From positions 1 through 64,000 of the forward strand of contig JAQWOM010000003.1 in assembly GCA_029245865.1 (NCBI GenBank): DNA of 64,000 nucleotides, given 5' to 3'. The translations under genes and the position numbers were made by a program. This DNA comes from Planctomycetota bacterium. Lineage in GTDB: Bacteria; Planctomycetota; B15-G4. Shown here one piece after another: positions 34,004-43,405 of the stretch. The notes beneath the pieces are model-generated. The model did not search any database. It was not told the DNA's origin and saw only the letters and a program-made list of their open reading frames with translations. Position 1 is the first letter of the stretch; the number at the start of each line of letters is the position of its first letter.

Positions 34004-36298
34004 ATGCGCATTGTTTCCATAGGCGGCGGTCCGGCAGGCCTCTACTTCAGCATTTTGATGAAGAAGGCCTTTCCAGATGCCGACATCACAATTCATGAGC
34101 AGAACAAGGCCGACGACACATTCGGCTGGGGAGTCGTCTTCTCTGCCGAGACCCTGACTCATTTCCGTGAATGTGATGCACCCTCCTACGACTCGATCAC
34201 CCAGCAGTTCATCTACTGGGGCGACATTGAGACCTACTTCGGCGGCACCTGCGTTCGCTCGACGGGGCATGGCTTCTGTGGAATGTCCCGAAAACGGCTG
34301 CTTCAGATTATGCAGAACCGTTGCATCGAGTTGGGCGTGAACCTGATTTTCGAAAGCACCGTCACCTGCATTGAAGATGTTGGAGATGCAGATCTCGTGC
34401 TTGCAGCTGATGGAATTAACAGCGCCATACGACAGCAGTTCGCAGATCACTTTCAGCCTGTACTGGACTGGCGCCGGTGCAAGTTTTCCTGGCTGGGAAC
34501 AACACTCCCCATGAACGCCTTCACGTTCATCTTCAAAGAGAATGAACACGGCTTGTTCCAAGTGCATGCCTACCCATTCGAAGAAGGGCTTGGAACTTTC
34601 ATCGTCGAATGCCGCGAAGAGACCTGGAAGCGCGCAGGCCTGAACGACGCCGACGAGGCCCAAACGATTGCCTACTTCGAAGAACTCTTCGCCGAGGACC
34701 TCAAAGGACACAAGCTCCTGGGTAACCGCTCCATCTGGCGCACTTTCCCGACTGTGAAGAACAGGACATGGTGCCGTGACAATCTCGTGCTGCTCGGCGA
34801 TGCGGCCCACACAGCCCATTTCTCCATTGGGTCGGGCACCAAGCTCGCCATGGAAGATGCCATCGCACTCGCCAAGACTCTCGTGGAGCACGGAACTGAC
34901 GACATTCCCTCTGCACTGCTCGCTTATGAAGACGCCCGCTGGGTGGATGGGGCCAAGCTGCAGAAAACCGCGCAAACCAGCCTGGAGTGGTTCGAAAACT
35001 CCGAGCGCTACATCGAGCAACACCCGCTGCAATTCAGCTTCAATCTGATGACACGCAGCAAGGCCATCACCTTCGACAATCTCGCCGTTCGTGATCCTGA
35101 ACTCGTAAACCAAGTTCGCGACTGGTGGTGGCAAGAGCAAACCGCTGAGTTTGGGCCTTCCGTGTCCGAGCTCAAAACTGGAGATGGGTGCAGCCCTCCC
35201 CCCATGTTTGCGCCGTTGCGCGTGGGGAGCATGGTTCTTCCCAACCGAATCGTGGTCTCACCCATGTGCCAGTACTCAGCTCCAGAAGGTGTTGTCGGCG
35301 ACTGGCATCTGGTCCATCTTGGCAGTCGAGCCATCGGCGGCGCAGGTCTGGTCATCACAGAGATGACGGACGTCTCGGCAGAAGGCCGCATCACGTACGG
35401 ATGTGCTGGCATTTGGAATGACGAACAAGAGCGAGCCTGGACCCGCATCGTGGACTTCGTGCATGCGAACAGCGCCGCTCGAATCTGCCAACAACTCGGA
35501 CACGCGGGCCGCAAGGCAGCATGTGATCTGCCATGGGACGGTGACGCCCCGCTCACGGATGGTTCCGCCTGGCAAGCGATTGCCCCGTCAGCACTGCCTT
35601 ACGACACGGGCTGGGCAACACCCAAGGAGATGGATCGTACGGACATGGACCGGATCCGGGATCAGTTCGTGAGCGCCGCCCAGCGAGCCGCCCGCGCGGG
35701 GTTCGACATGATCGAGTTGCACATGGCTCACGGCTACCTCCTGTCGAGCTTTCTGTCTCCCGCTTCCAATCGTCGAACCGATGAATATGGCGGCAGCCTT
35801 GAGAACCGCCTGCGCTATCCACTCGAAGTCTTCGACGCTCTTCGCCAGAGTTGGCCCGAGGATCGCCCGATCTCGGTGCGCATTTCCGCAACCGATTGGA
35901 TGGAAAGCTCCGAGCAAGGCCTGACGCCAGATGAGGGCGTCGCCATCGCACGCGAACTCGGCAAACACGGCTGCGACATCATCGATGTCTCGACAGCAGG
36001 CAACACCCCGGACAGCCAGCCCATCACCGGGCGCATGTACCAGGTGCCTTTCGCCGAGCGCATCCGAGCCGAAACAGGGCTCACCGTGATGGCCGTGGGT
36101 GCCATCTCCGGCGCCGATCAATGCAACACCATACTTGCTGCCGGCCGTGCCGATCTTTGTGCCATGGCCAGACCACACCTGCAAAACCCGGCCATCACAC
36201 TGGACGCTTCCGCGCGCTATCAGTTTTTTGATCAACAGTGGCCAGACCAATACCTGCCCGCCAAACCTCATCCCCGTCAAGAAAAGCGACGTCCGTGA
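34004..36298 (+). CDS. Two-domain aryl-CoA monooxygenase: FAD hydroxylase + OYE-like reductase
   Basis: 764 residues. Residues 1-385 form a class A flavin monooxygenase: GGGPAGLYFS, FGWGVVFSAETL, DLVLAADGINSAIR, LGDAAHTAHFSIGSGTKLAMEDA. Residues 398-755 form an old-yellow-enzyme domain (LRVGSMVLPNRIVVSPMCQY, ELHMAHGYLLSSFLSPASN, GGSLENRLRYPLEVFDAL, AGRADLCAMARP). This architecture is that of 2-aminobenzoyl-CoA monooxygenase/reductase and salicylyl-CoA 5-hydroxylase. Likely a catabolic aryl-CoA ring hydroxylation and reduction step; no other catabolic gene is adjacent, so the substrate is open. Confidence 0.88.
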   Translation: MRIVSIGGGPAGLYFSILMKKAFPDADITIHEQNKADDTFGWGVVFSAETLTHFRECDAPSYDSITQQFIYWGDIETYFGGTCVRSTGHGFCGMSRKRLLQIMQNRCIELGVNLIFESTVTCIEDVGDADLVLAADGINSAIRQQFADHFQPVLDWRRCKFSWLGTTLPMNAFTFIFKENEHGLFQVHAYPFEEGLGTFIVECREETWKRAGLNDADEAQTIAYFEELFAEDLKGHKLLGNRSIWRTFPTVKNRTWCRDNLVLLGDAAHTAHFSIGSGTKLAMEDAIALAKTLVEHGTDDIPSALLAYEDARWVDGAKLQKTAQTSLEWFENSERYIEQHPLQFSFNLMTRSKAITFDNLAVRDPELVNQVRDWWWQEQTAEFGPSVSELKTGDGCSPPPMFAPLRVGSMVLPNRIVVSPMCQYSAPEGVVGDWHLVHLGSRAIGGAGLVITEMTDVSAEGRITYGCAGIWNDEQERAWTRIVDFVHANSAARICQQLGHAGRKAACDLPWDGDAPLTDGSAWQAIAPSALPYDTGWATPKEMDRTDMDRIRDQFVSAAQRAARAGFDMIELHMAHGYLLSSFLSPASNRRTDEYGGSLENRLRYPLEVFDALRQSWPEDRPISVRISATDWMESSEQGLTPDEGVAIARELGKHGCDIIDVSTAGNTPDSQPITGRMYQVPFAERIRAETGLTVMAVGAISGADQCNTILAAGRADLCAMARPHLQNPAITLDASARYQFFDQQWPDQYLPAKPHPRQEKRRP

Positions 36299-37131
36299 GC
36301 AAGAAACACAAACCAGAGAAACAACAAGGCTATCTTCACGGCTTCACACCCGAAGAACAGGACCGCTTGCGTCGCCAGGCTCGCTTTCTTGAGGACAAGG
36401 TCCACGACAAACTGCCCTACCGACGGAGCCGAAAGCTGCTCGAGGTGGGCTGTGGCGTGGGAGCCCAGACCGAGATTCTCCTTCGACGTTTCCCCGACCT
36501 TCACGTCACAGGCGTGGACTCGTCTCCGGCCAATCTCGACATGGGGAAGTCCTATCTTGAGAGCCTCGGCTGGGCCCATGAGCGCTACGCCTTTCACCAG
36601 CTCGACGCCCAGCGCCTCGACTTCGAGGAAGATCAGTTTGACGCGGCCTTCTTGTGCTGGGTGCTGGAGCACGTGACAGACCCGGCGCAGATCCTCTCTG
36701 AAGTGCATCGAGTCCTGGCGCCGGGCTCCCCCATCGTGGTCACGGAAGTCCAGAACGCCAGTTTCTTCGTGGACCCCTACAGCCCGAAGACCTTGGCCTA
36801 CTGGATGGCCTTCAATGACTGGCAAATCGAGCTGGGGGGCGACCCCTTCGTGGGAGCCAAACTGGGCAATCTGCTGCAGCAGGTGGGTTACAGAGACGTC
36901 ACGACCAAGGTCCGTACGTTTCATCTGGACAACCGCAGGGCTGGAGAGCGGGCCGAGTTTCTTGCCTTCTGGACCGAGCTCCTTCTGAGCGGCTCATCCG
37001 AGTTGCTCCGTGCGGGCAAGGTCGAGGAAGAAACCGTTCAAGGCATGCGTGAAGAGCTAGAACAGGTCGCCCATAGCCGCGACTCGGTCTTCTACTACTC
37101 GTTCGTGCAGGCCCGAGCGCGCGTTTTCTGA
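36295..37131 (+). CDS. Class I SAM-dependent methyltransferase (type 11-like)
   Basis: About 278 residues from GTG 36295, which overlaps the previous stop by 4 nt (GTGA). Motif I is LLEVGCGVGAQTE, acidic strand HVTGVDSS, motif VLEHVTDPAQILSEVHRVL. Substrate unknown. The overlap with the aryl-CoA monooxygenase suggests coordinated expression, but a metabolic link is not visible. Confidence 0.85.
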   Translation: MSKKHKPEKQQGYLHGFTPEEQDRLRRQARFLEDKVHDKLPYRRSRKLLEVGCGVGAQTEILLRRFPDLHVTGVDSSPANLDMGKSYLESLGWAHERYAFHQLDAQRLDFEEDQFDAAFLCWVLEHVTDPAQILSEVHRVLAPGSPIVVTEVQNASFFVDPYSPKTLAYWMAFNDWQIELGGDPFVGAKLGNLLQQVGYRDVTTKVRTFHLDNRRAGERAEFLAFWTELLLSGSSELLRAGKVEEETVQGMREELEQVAHSRDSVFYYSFVQARARVF

Positions 37132-37434
37132 GCTTCTCCGCCTGCTCGAGCAGGGTCCGAGGGCGTCGACCCCGCACCGAAACCTCTCCCAGCCGCCTGG
37201 GTGCCACAGGGCGCTTACCGCTCATGGATTTTCAGAGTTCTTTCTGTGCCCTCCACGCCCCTCGATCTCTCTCAGACCGTGCCCTCCGTGATGGGCCCGG
37301 TCGGCAGCTTGCCGAGCCGAAAGATTTCAGACCCAGCACGGCGCGCATCGTTCCTCAAAAGAGTTGAGACAGTCGCAATCCGACACTGCCTGGGCGCCTC
37401 TCCATCAGGTAGGCTCGTCGTTCGACGCCCGGCG
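37132..37434. other. Intergenic stretch with two inverted repeats
   Basis: Contains a perfect 14-bp palindrome CCTGCTCGAGCAGG (37141-37154) and a small hairpin CCCAG-CCGC-CTGGG (37188-37201), both after the methyltransferase. An open frame through this part continues into the bactofilin but has no protein-like features before 37435. Confidence 0.45.
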
Positions 37435-37938
37435 ATGAGCCCGGCGAAGCCCCCCCCCACGCAGCCAAATGGACTGCGCTTCCCGGAGTTTATGAACCCC
37501 ATGCCTGACACCTCGAATGAAGTCACCGTCATTGGCGGCGATACACACATCAAAGGCGAAATCACCTTCCAGAAAGCGATGCGTGTCGTAGGGACCATCG
37601 AGGGAAGCATCCAAGGTGAAGGGGAACTCCAGGTTGCAAAGGGTGCCGCCTGCAAAGCACAGGTCGATTCTTCCCGGCTGGTTGTCGATGGCATCATCGA
37701 AGGCAATGTCGTCGCCCGCGAAACGATTCAGCTCAACGCGAGTGGCGTCGTAAAGGGTGATATCGTCGCCGGAAAAATGGTCATGACCGAAGGCGCCTCC
37801 TTTTTTGGTCAATGCTCGGTGGGACTTGAAGCCGTGAAGGCCGTCAAGCCCGCAGGGCAAACCGGGCGGCCAGCGACTCCGCCGAACGCTCACTCCGGTG
37901 ACTCGCGACCACACCACGAGCCCGTACGCGCGAAGTAG
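37435..37938 (+). CDS. Bactofilin family cytoskeletal protein
   Basis: About 167 residues from ATG 37435; ATG 37489 (GGAG 3 nt upstream) would give 149 residues. The central DUF583 beta-helix repeats are clear: VTVIGGDTHIKGEITFQKAM, RVVGTIEGSIQGEGELQV, IIEGNVVARETIQLN, GVVKGDIVAGKMVMTEGA. Bactofilins polymerise into filaments at the membrane and position cell-shape or division proteins. A second bactofilin-like gene follows 24 nt downstream. Confidence 0.88.
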   Translation: MSPAKPPPTQPNGLRFPEFMNPMPDTSNEVTVIGGDTHIKGEITFQKAMRVVGTIEGSIQGEGELQVAKGAACKAQVDSSRLVVDGIIEGNVVARETIQLNASGVVKGDIVAGKMVMTEGASFFGQCSVGLEAVKAVKPAGQTGRPATPPNAHSGDSRPHHEPVRAK

Positions 37939-37962
37939 CGCCTGTACGCGCGACAGCCCGTC

Positions 37963-38358
37963 ATGGGCACGCCCACGCCCACTCACCACTCCGTTCGCTG
38001 CTACCACTGCGACCACCCCTTCGACGTGGGTGCCCGAGCTGCGTCCACCAACTGCCCTGGCTGCAATCAGCGCGTCGTTGTTGAAGATGTCGTCATCAAG
38101 AAATTGATGCCGGTCAGTCGTGTGCAGACGTGTGGCAGGCTGGTGATTGAGAAAAAAGGCACGGTGATTGCCGAGGTTGTCCAGGCCCAGGGCGGCGTCG
38201 AAGTCATGGGCAGCCTCGACGCTCGAGTCGAAAGCGGAGGCCCTGTCGTCATCGGAGCCTCAGCTCGCTGGAAGGGTGACTGCCGCGCGCCCACCATGGC
38301 CATTCGCAGAGGAGCCCGCATTGAAGGCGAATTCGAGGTGCTGGATCCCGGCCCTTAG
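37963..38358 (+). CDS. Bactofilin-like protein with N-terminal zinc ribbon
   Basis: 131 residues. The N-terminus has two CxxC pairs (CYHC and CPGC) forming a zinc ribbon. The rest is a bactofilin beta-helix (GRLVIEKKGTVIAEVVQAQG, GVEVMGSLDARVESGGPVVI, ARIEGEFEVLDPGP). The zinc ribbon fusion is less usual than the plain bactofilin and could bind a partner or cap the filament. Same operon as the bactofilin upstream. Confidence 0.75.
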   Translation: MGTPTPTHHSVRCYHCDHPFDVGARAASTNCPGCNQRVVVEDVVIKKLMPVSRVQTCGRLVIEKKGTVIAEVVQAQGGVEVMGSLDARVESGGPVVIGASARWKGDCRAPTMAIRRGARIEGEFEVLDPGP

Positions 38359-38498
38359 GCGAGGAAGCCCTCGCTGATTAGATTCCTAGAGCATTTTCCG
38401 CCCGGACATCTGACGAGTTGGTCTTGAACTCCGATTTGCCCCTGAAAAGCTCTTCGTGAGAACAACGCGCCGGGATATCGCCGGCACGCTACAATGCA
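38359..38498. other. Intergenic stretch, no gene seen
   Basis: About 140 bases between the second bactofilin and the small ORF upstream of the radical SAM gene. No clear terminator or promoter was identified. Confidence 0.4.
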
Positions 38499-38639
38499 AT
38501 GGCCTCTCCGCAGAAAGGCACCCCTCCTCCCTCCAGCCCTCAGAAACCGGCCCTTTCGAGTCGGTTGCACCGATCGCCTGAACTCCTCTCAGCCTTCGCC
38601 GAGAAATTCGGGCTAGCTGAGCCAGTTGCTGGCCGATAA
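38499..38639 (+). CDS. Possible 46-residue small protein before the radical SAM gene
   Basis: ATG 38499 to TAA 38637-38639; the product begins MASPQKGTPPPSSPQKPALS and ends EKFGLAEPVAGR, 53 nt before the radical SAM start. The C-terminal half resembles an amphipathic helix (RSPELLSAFAEKFGLAE). No clear Shine-Dalgarno. It is noted because the radical SAM protein has a PqqD-like tail, which in peptide maturases binds a short precursor; there is no other sign of a RiPP core. Confidence 0.25.
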   Translation: MASPQKGTPPPSSPQKPALSSRLHRSPELLSAFAEKFGLAEPVAGR

Positions 38640-38692
38640 GGGGTGTGCAAGATGCGGTTAGTGCATCGATTCCGTCTCGGAGACCCATTCAG

Positions 38693-40735
38693 ATGAAGGT
38701 CGTCCTCGCCTCTGTCAGCTTCACCTCGCCCTACACGGCGCAGCGTCGAATGCTCTCCTTGGGCTATATCCACGCCCAAGCCATCTCCGACGAACTCATA
38801 CGAGACACTGCGGAAGTCGTACACAAGTTCTACGACTGCTCGATTCACGACGAGACGCACAACGCAGCAGCCATCCTTGCCGACGACCCTGATGTCGTCG
38901 GTTTCAGTTGCTACGTGTGGAACACGCCGGACGTCCTTCGTGTCTGCGCAGAAGTGAAGCGCCAAAAGCCCGAAGTCAAAATCATCTTGGGCGGCCCGGA
39001 AGTGAGCTATCACTACGCTCGCATCCTTGACCAGAACTCGTCAGTTGACTGGGTAGCCGTTAACGAAGGCGAAGAGACTTTCCGCGAGTTGCTCCGCGCC
39101 CTGATTCAAGACGAGGACACGACCCAGATCCCCGGGCTCGCACAGCGGCTCGAAGGCAAGCCCGTCGTGCCCTCCCCTCGGCCGTACTGCAAAGATCTCG
39201 ACAGCCTGGCTTCGCCCTATCTCACTGGCGTGCTGGACGTCTGCGACATCCGCGAAGGGGCCTGCTACCAGACAGCCCGCGGTTGCCCGTTCGTCTGCAG
39301 CTACTGCGACTACGGACGCAACCAGCCTTACTTCGAGTTTTCACTCGAGCGCGTGCGTGCCGAGATGCAGTACTTCAAGAAGGCGAATGCCCGAATCCTT
39401 CTGAACACGGACCCCACCTTCAATTACAGCCGCAAGCGCGCCGAGGCCATCCTCGGGATGATCATCGAATATGACATCCAAGCCCTGCACATGTACGAGG
39501 TGTTCCCCTCACTCATCAATGAGGACCTGATTGAACTGGCCTCCAACACGGCCTGTTCTTTCATCGGAGTCGGCATCCAAAGCGCCAATCCGGAAACCAT
39601 GCGCAACATCAAGCGCGTCTGGAAGCCCGAGAAGGTCGCACCGATGATCGACAAGCTCAAAGGCATGCCCAATGTCATGGTCTCTTGCGAGATCATCATG
39701 GGGCTCCCCGGCGACAAGGTCGAAGACTACAAGAACACCGTCAGCTACGCGTTCGAGCGCGAGCCCGCCGACATCAAGGCCTTCAACCTGGCCATCCTTC
39801 CTCGCACGCCGCTGGAGAAGGAAGTCGATAAGTGGGGGATCGATTATGACCCTGACATCGGTCACGAGATCCTTTCCACCAAGTGGATGACCACCTACGA
39901 GGTCTTGGTGGGCAAAGCGATCAATGACTGGAGTCGCATGATCCAGCGACTCGTCCACATGATGGTTCGGCTCACGGGTCGCAAGGGTGGAGATATCCTC
40001 GAGGAGTGGGCACACATTGCTCACGATGCAGGGTTCCATGACCGAGTCCCTGACCTTCGAACCCACAACATCGATGCAGAACTCGTGGAAGGGCTCTCGA
40101 CGGTCTGGGCGCGCTACGTCTCCGAACAGTGCGAATACGCAGGCATCCCAGATATTTCGGGACCACTCAAAGCCGAGTTCCAATATCACTTCTTCCGCCG
40201 CGCGCGGACCTGGGCAGCAGCGCACTTTGGTGACGTCAAGGACATGTACTTCAACATGCCCTACCCCGGCCTACACCAGTACTTCGACGCCACGATCACG
40301 AGCCAAGGCGATGCAGAGGGTGTGACCGGAAAGGAAACGCCCAAACTAGGTGGCGACGTCAGCCTCCAGGTCCTCGACTACGACATGGATGACCTCTACA
40401 CGCTCATCGATACGGAAAGTCTGGCTGCGGCCACTCCCAAGCAGACCGAATACGCCTTCTTCATGACGCCCAAGACCGGTGCCGGATGCGGCATCATCGT
40501 GGATGACGGCGCTCGCGGATTCCTGGAGCTTGCCGACGGCAATCGCACAGTGGATGAAATCGGAGAGCGGCTGGCGGAACAGTTCGGAGCAGAAGTCGGA
40601 GCCACCGCGCGAAAGATTTATAAGAATCTGGAGTCCACCGGCGTCTTCAAGTTGCCCATGTTCCTGACGGACTACGAAGAAGGGAAGATCAACTGGCAGA
40701 GTTGCTTCCCCGAGGTGCACCGCGAGTATCACTAG
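38693..40735 (+). CDS. B12-binding-type radical SAM protein with PqqD-like C-terminal domain
   Basis: About 680 residues from ATG 38693. Residues 1-150 form a cobalamin-binding-like domain (VVGFSCYVWN, VKIILGGPEVSYHYARIL). The radical SAM motif is GCPFVCSYC (Cys 198, 202, 205), followed by an elongated barrel (SFIGVGIQSANPETM, CEIIMGLPGDKVEDYKNTV). Residues 605-660 resemble PqqD/RRE (GARGFLELADGNRTVDEIGE, ATARKIYKNLESTG). Class B radical SAM enzymes often methylate inactivated carbons; a PqqD-like domain could bind a leader peptide. Substrate unknown. Confidence 0.8.
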   Translation: MKVVLASVSFTSPYTAQRRMLSLGYIHAQAISDELIRDTAEVVHKFYDCSIHDETHNAAAILADDPDVVGFSCYVWNTPDVLRVCAEVKRQKPEVKIILGGPEVSYHYARILDQNSSVDWVAVNEGEETFRELLRALIQDEDTTQIPGLAQRLEGKPVVPSPRPYCKDLDSLASPYLTGVLDVCDIREGACYQTARGCPFVCSYCDYGRNQPYFEFSLERVRAEMQYFKKANARILLNTDPTFNYSRKRAEAILGMIIEYDIQALHMYEVFPSLINEDLIELASNTACSFIGVGIQSANPETMRNIKRVWKPEKVAPMIDKLKGMPNVMVSCEIIMGLPGDKVEDYKNTVSYAFEREPADIKAFNLAILPRTPLEKEVDKWGIDYDPDIGHEILSTKWMTTYEVLVGKAINDWSRMIQRLVHMMVRLTGRKGGDILEEWAHIAHDAGFHDRVPDLRTHNIDAELVEGLSTVWARYVSEQCEYAGIPDISGPLKAEFQYHFFRRARTWAAAHFGDVKDMYFNMPYPGLHQYFDATITSQGDAEGVTGKETPKLGGDVSLQVLDYDMDDLYTLIDTESLAAATPKQTEYAFFMTPKTGAGCGIIVDDGARGFLELADGNRTVDEIGERLAEQFGAEVGATARKIYKNLESTGVFKLPMFLTDYEEGKINWQSCFPEVHREYH

Positions 40736-40788
40736 GCACCCGCTGCTGTCCTTGAGTCGCGAAGCCCATGCGTTCTGCGCGGCCCTGA

Positions 40789-40804
40789 CTCGCCACAAGG
40801 CGAG
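40789..40804. terminator. Hairpin downstream of the radical SAM gene
   Basis: CTCGCC-ACAA-GGCGAG, perfect 6-bp stem, about 55 nt after the stop. No U-run; termination inferred from position only. Confidence 0.4.
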
Positions 40805-40961
40805 AATGGGGCGAACGCTATCCATCCCCTCTCCGGAGCCCTGAGGAGGGGGACGGCGACCTTCTCAGAGAGCGTACACTGGGGGGACACCGACCCCGGG
40901 GCCAGCATGCCCCGCCCCTTTCCGGCTCGTCCTCTGCGAGCCCTGCACCCAGGCGACTTCC

Positions 40962-41390
40962 ATGAGCCCTGAACCTCCCCCCGAAAATCAATCCGCAGCG
41001 CCCCTCTTTCGAACGGATCAGTTACCCGCCATTCGACGCGTCATGGTGCCTCAAGACACCAACGCGATGGGAACGATCTTCGGCGGAGCGATTCTCTCCG
41101 ACATTGACCTTGCAGCAGCCATCTGTGCCCACCGCCATCACGCAGGCAAAGTCGTCACCGTTGCCATGGACAAAGTCGAGTTCAAGAAGCCCGTCTTTGT
41201 CGGTGACGTCATGACAATCTTTGCTGAAACATTGAGCGTTGGGACAACATCCATTTCTGTAAAAACGACAGTCTTTGCGGAACGTGCACTCTGTATGGGA
41301 CGACCGACACTTGTGACCGAAGCTCAGGTCACGATGGTGGCAGTGAACGAAGACTTCAAACCCGTTCCCATCGAACGCCCCAAGCAGTGA
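40962..41390 (+). CDS. Acyl-CoA thioesterase (hotdog fold, YciA/BFIT type)
   Basis: 142 residues, normal length. Hotdog features: VMVPQDTNAMGTIFGGAILSD (with the catalytic-region Asn and GG), VTVAMDKVEFKKPVFVGD, and ERALCMGRP. It hydrolyses acyl-CoA. It overlaps plsC by 4 nt (GTGA), so both are translated together; a role in setting the acyl-CoA pool for lipid synthesis fits. Confidence 0.88.
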   Translation: MSPEPPPENQSAAPLFRTDQLPAIRRVMVPQDTNAMGTIFGGAILSDIDLAAAICAHRHHAGKVVTVAMDKVEFKKPVFVGDVMTIFAETLSVGTTSISVKTTVFAERALCMGRPTLVTEAQVTMVAVNEDFKPVPIERPKQ

Positions 41391-42232
41391 TCGAAGCGGG
41401 GACTCACGAACGATGGGATCCACGGCCAGGATCTCTGCTGCGCGGTTACCTGTGCCTGATCCCCATGTTCGTGTGCACGTTCGGACTTGCGGGCATCATG
41501 GTCGCTCTCGCAACCTGCTTCCCGCGCTTCTTTCATCGTCACCGCCTGGCACTTGTACGCTCTTGGGGGCGTACGGGACTCTTCATCAGCGGGATCCACC
41601 TTGAAACAGTCGGCCGAGAGCACCTGACTGGAGACAGCGGCCGCATCGTGCTTTTCAATCACCAGAGCTTGCTCGACCTCTTCATTCTGGCAGCTCTCTG
41701 GGCGCCGGGCGCGGTGGTCATCTACAAGCAAGAGTTCCACCAGATCCCGATCATGGGACGGCTCATGAAAGAGATGGACCTCATCCCGGTGGACAGATCG
41801 AATCGCGAGCAAGCGGTCAAAAGCCTCAAGGCCGCTGGCGAGCGCATTCGAGTCAGAAGAGAGGCCTTACTCGTTGCACCAGAAGGAACTCGATCACTTC
41901 AGCCTGGGCTTATCGACTTCAAGCGCGGGCCGTTCCACGTAGCACTCGAGACAGGCCTCCCGATGATCCCCTTCGTGATGCGTGGCGTCCGCAGCTTGCT
42001 CCCAGCAGGTCACTTCATTTCACGCAGCGGATTCATTCGTGTAGACGTTCTGCCACCCATATCCACCACCGGCTGGGTCGAGACCGAACTAGACGCCCGC
42101 ATCACCGAAGTGCGTGACATCTTCTTGCGCTACTTGCCTGACGCCGGATCTCGTGCGACCAAACATTCCCAGCAACAAGCCGGCACGCGACCGCAAGAAG
42201 CAGATGACGTCGCGACTGCGGCACCGCAATAA
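41387..42232 (+). CDS. plsC: 1-acyl-sn-glycerol-3-phosphate acyltransferase PlsC
   Basis: 281 residues from GTG 41387. Acyltransferase motif I is NHQSLLD (H-x4-D), motif III is VAPEGTRS, with LIPVDRSNR between. An N-terminal hydrophobic segment (LCLIPMFVCTFGLAGIMVAL) anchors it in the inner membrane. It makes phosphatidate in phospholipid synthesis. Coupled to the thioesterase. Confidence 0.9.
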   Translation: MIEAGTHERWDPRPGSLLRGYLCLIPMFVCTFGLAGIMVALATCFPRFFHRHRLALVRSWGRTGLFISGIHLETVGREHLTGDSGRIVLFNHQSLLDLFILAALWAPGAVVIYKQEFHQIPIMGRLMKEMDLIPVDRSNREQAVKSLKAAGERIRVRREALLVAPEGTRSLQPGLIDFKRGPFHVALETGLPMIPFVMRGVRSLLPAGHFISRSGFIRVDVLPPISTTGWVETELDARITEVRDIFLRYLPDAGSRATKHSQQQAGTRPQEADDVATAAPQ

Positions 42233-42297
42233 ACTGTCAAAGAGTCGGAAGGCAACGAGTCTCAATCTCTTCGCGCAAGCCTCGCGCGGGATTGGCC

Positions 42298-43326
42298 TCA
42301 CCAACTCTCCCGCAACTCTTCCAGCCACATTCCCGAGGCGGCAGGATCTCCCAAGCGAACCTTCTCAGAGTCAACCTTTGACGAAGGTGGCGCCAAAGCG
42401 TTCAGATAGTTGAAAGCCGCATGGGAAACCTGCGGATGCGGATGGCTCAACAAGTGCCACAGCATAAGGCTGTCTCGCGATTCAGAGAGTCGCCCAAGTT
42501 CCTCGAGCGCTCCATCTGCTCCCGACTGTTCAAGGTCAACAGGCGCGGCGTGCGCGAGTGCATCTAGACTTGAAACCGCCATGCGGAGTGGACCCGAAGA
42601 GTCTTCCCACACAGGAGTCCCAGGCCCTCGGCCAGGCCATGCCATCACCTGAGCCCCCTGAGGGACAAAGACCTGGCGCTCACCTGCCTCAAAAACAGCA
42701 TCCCCGCTGCGCACCAGAAGCAGAGTGCCACTGCCGGCCCCGACTGTCGCCGTGAAGACGCACCCCAGATCTACGATGACCCCTGAGGGCGTACGCAGCT
42801 GAAACAGACGAGGAGCCGCACTCATGCTCGCCGTGACTTGTCCGTACTCGAGGTAGACCCTCCATCCCGAATCCGAAGCGACTTCTAAACGCAGATCCGT
42901 TTCTGGCTCCAAGCGCAACATGCCCGCTCCAGCCACTCGCACCACCGCGCGTGTTTCAGAATCACAGACCAAGCGGTCGCCCACCTCGGCATCGAAACGT
43001 TCAACGCGGAGAGATGTTCCGTGGCGTTCTACCTCTACCAAGCCATCGAGCGCCTCGACCTGGTAGGGCGCCAGCTGAACTCGGCCCAGATTCTCCCCTG
43101 AACCGAACCAACTCAGTGTGTCACCGAGAAAGAACAGGGTGACCGCGACCGCTCCCAGCACCGAGATCAGCGTCCCGGAACGTGTTGCAGATGCACGCCA
43201 AACAGGATTTCGCCCAGTGGGCGACTGATCTTCCTGCGCGAGCGGCACTCCAGACGAACGAGGCTTACCTACGGGATGGACGGGGAGCCACACATCTCCT
43301 TCATCCTCGCCTCGCTGCCGACCCAT
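42298..43326 (-). CDS. FecR-like membrane protein
   Basis: 342 residues; start uncertain. One transmembrane segment near residue 53 (TLISVLGAVAVTLFFLG), then a FecR-like domain (VEALDGLVEVERHG, TRAVVRVAGAGMLRLEPETD, RLFQLRTPSGVIVDLGCVFTA) that normally senses or forms a rigid periplasmic module. The C-terminal part (ALEELGRLSESRDSLML, HPHPQVSHAAFNYLNAL) looks helical, HEAT-like. No sigma factor gene is adjacent, so this is probably not a classical FecIR regulator. Confidence 0.65.
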   Translation of the reverse strand: MGRQRGEDEGDVWLPVHPVGKPRSSGVPLAQEDQSPTGRNPVWRASATRSGTLISVLGAVAVTLFFLGDTLSWFGSGENLGRVQLAPYQVEALDGLVEVERHGTSLRVERFDAEVGDRLVCDSETRAVVRVAGAGMLRLEPETDLRLEVASDSGWRVYLEYGQVTASMSAAPRLFQLRTPSGVIVDLGCVFTATVGAGSGTLLLVRSGDAVFEAGERQVFVPQGAQVMAWPGRGPGTPVWEDSSGPLRMAVSSLDALAHAAPVDLEQSGADGALEELGRLSESRDSLMLWHLLSHPHPQVSHAAFNYLNALAPPSSKVDSEKVRLGDPAASGMWLEELRESW

Positions 43327-43405
43327 GGCACGATCCTAAGGCATGGCCGCCTACGAGCCTCGAAACGATCCACCCTTCTCTCATCTGAGGGTGGTAAACG
43401 AACGA

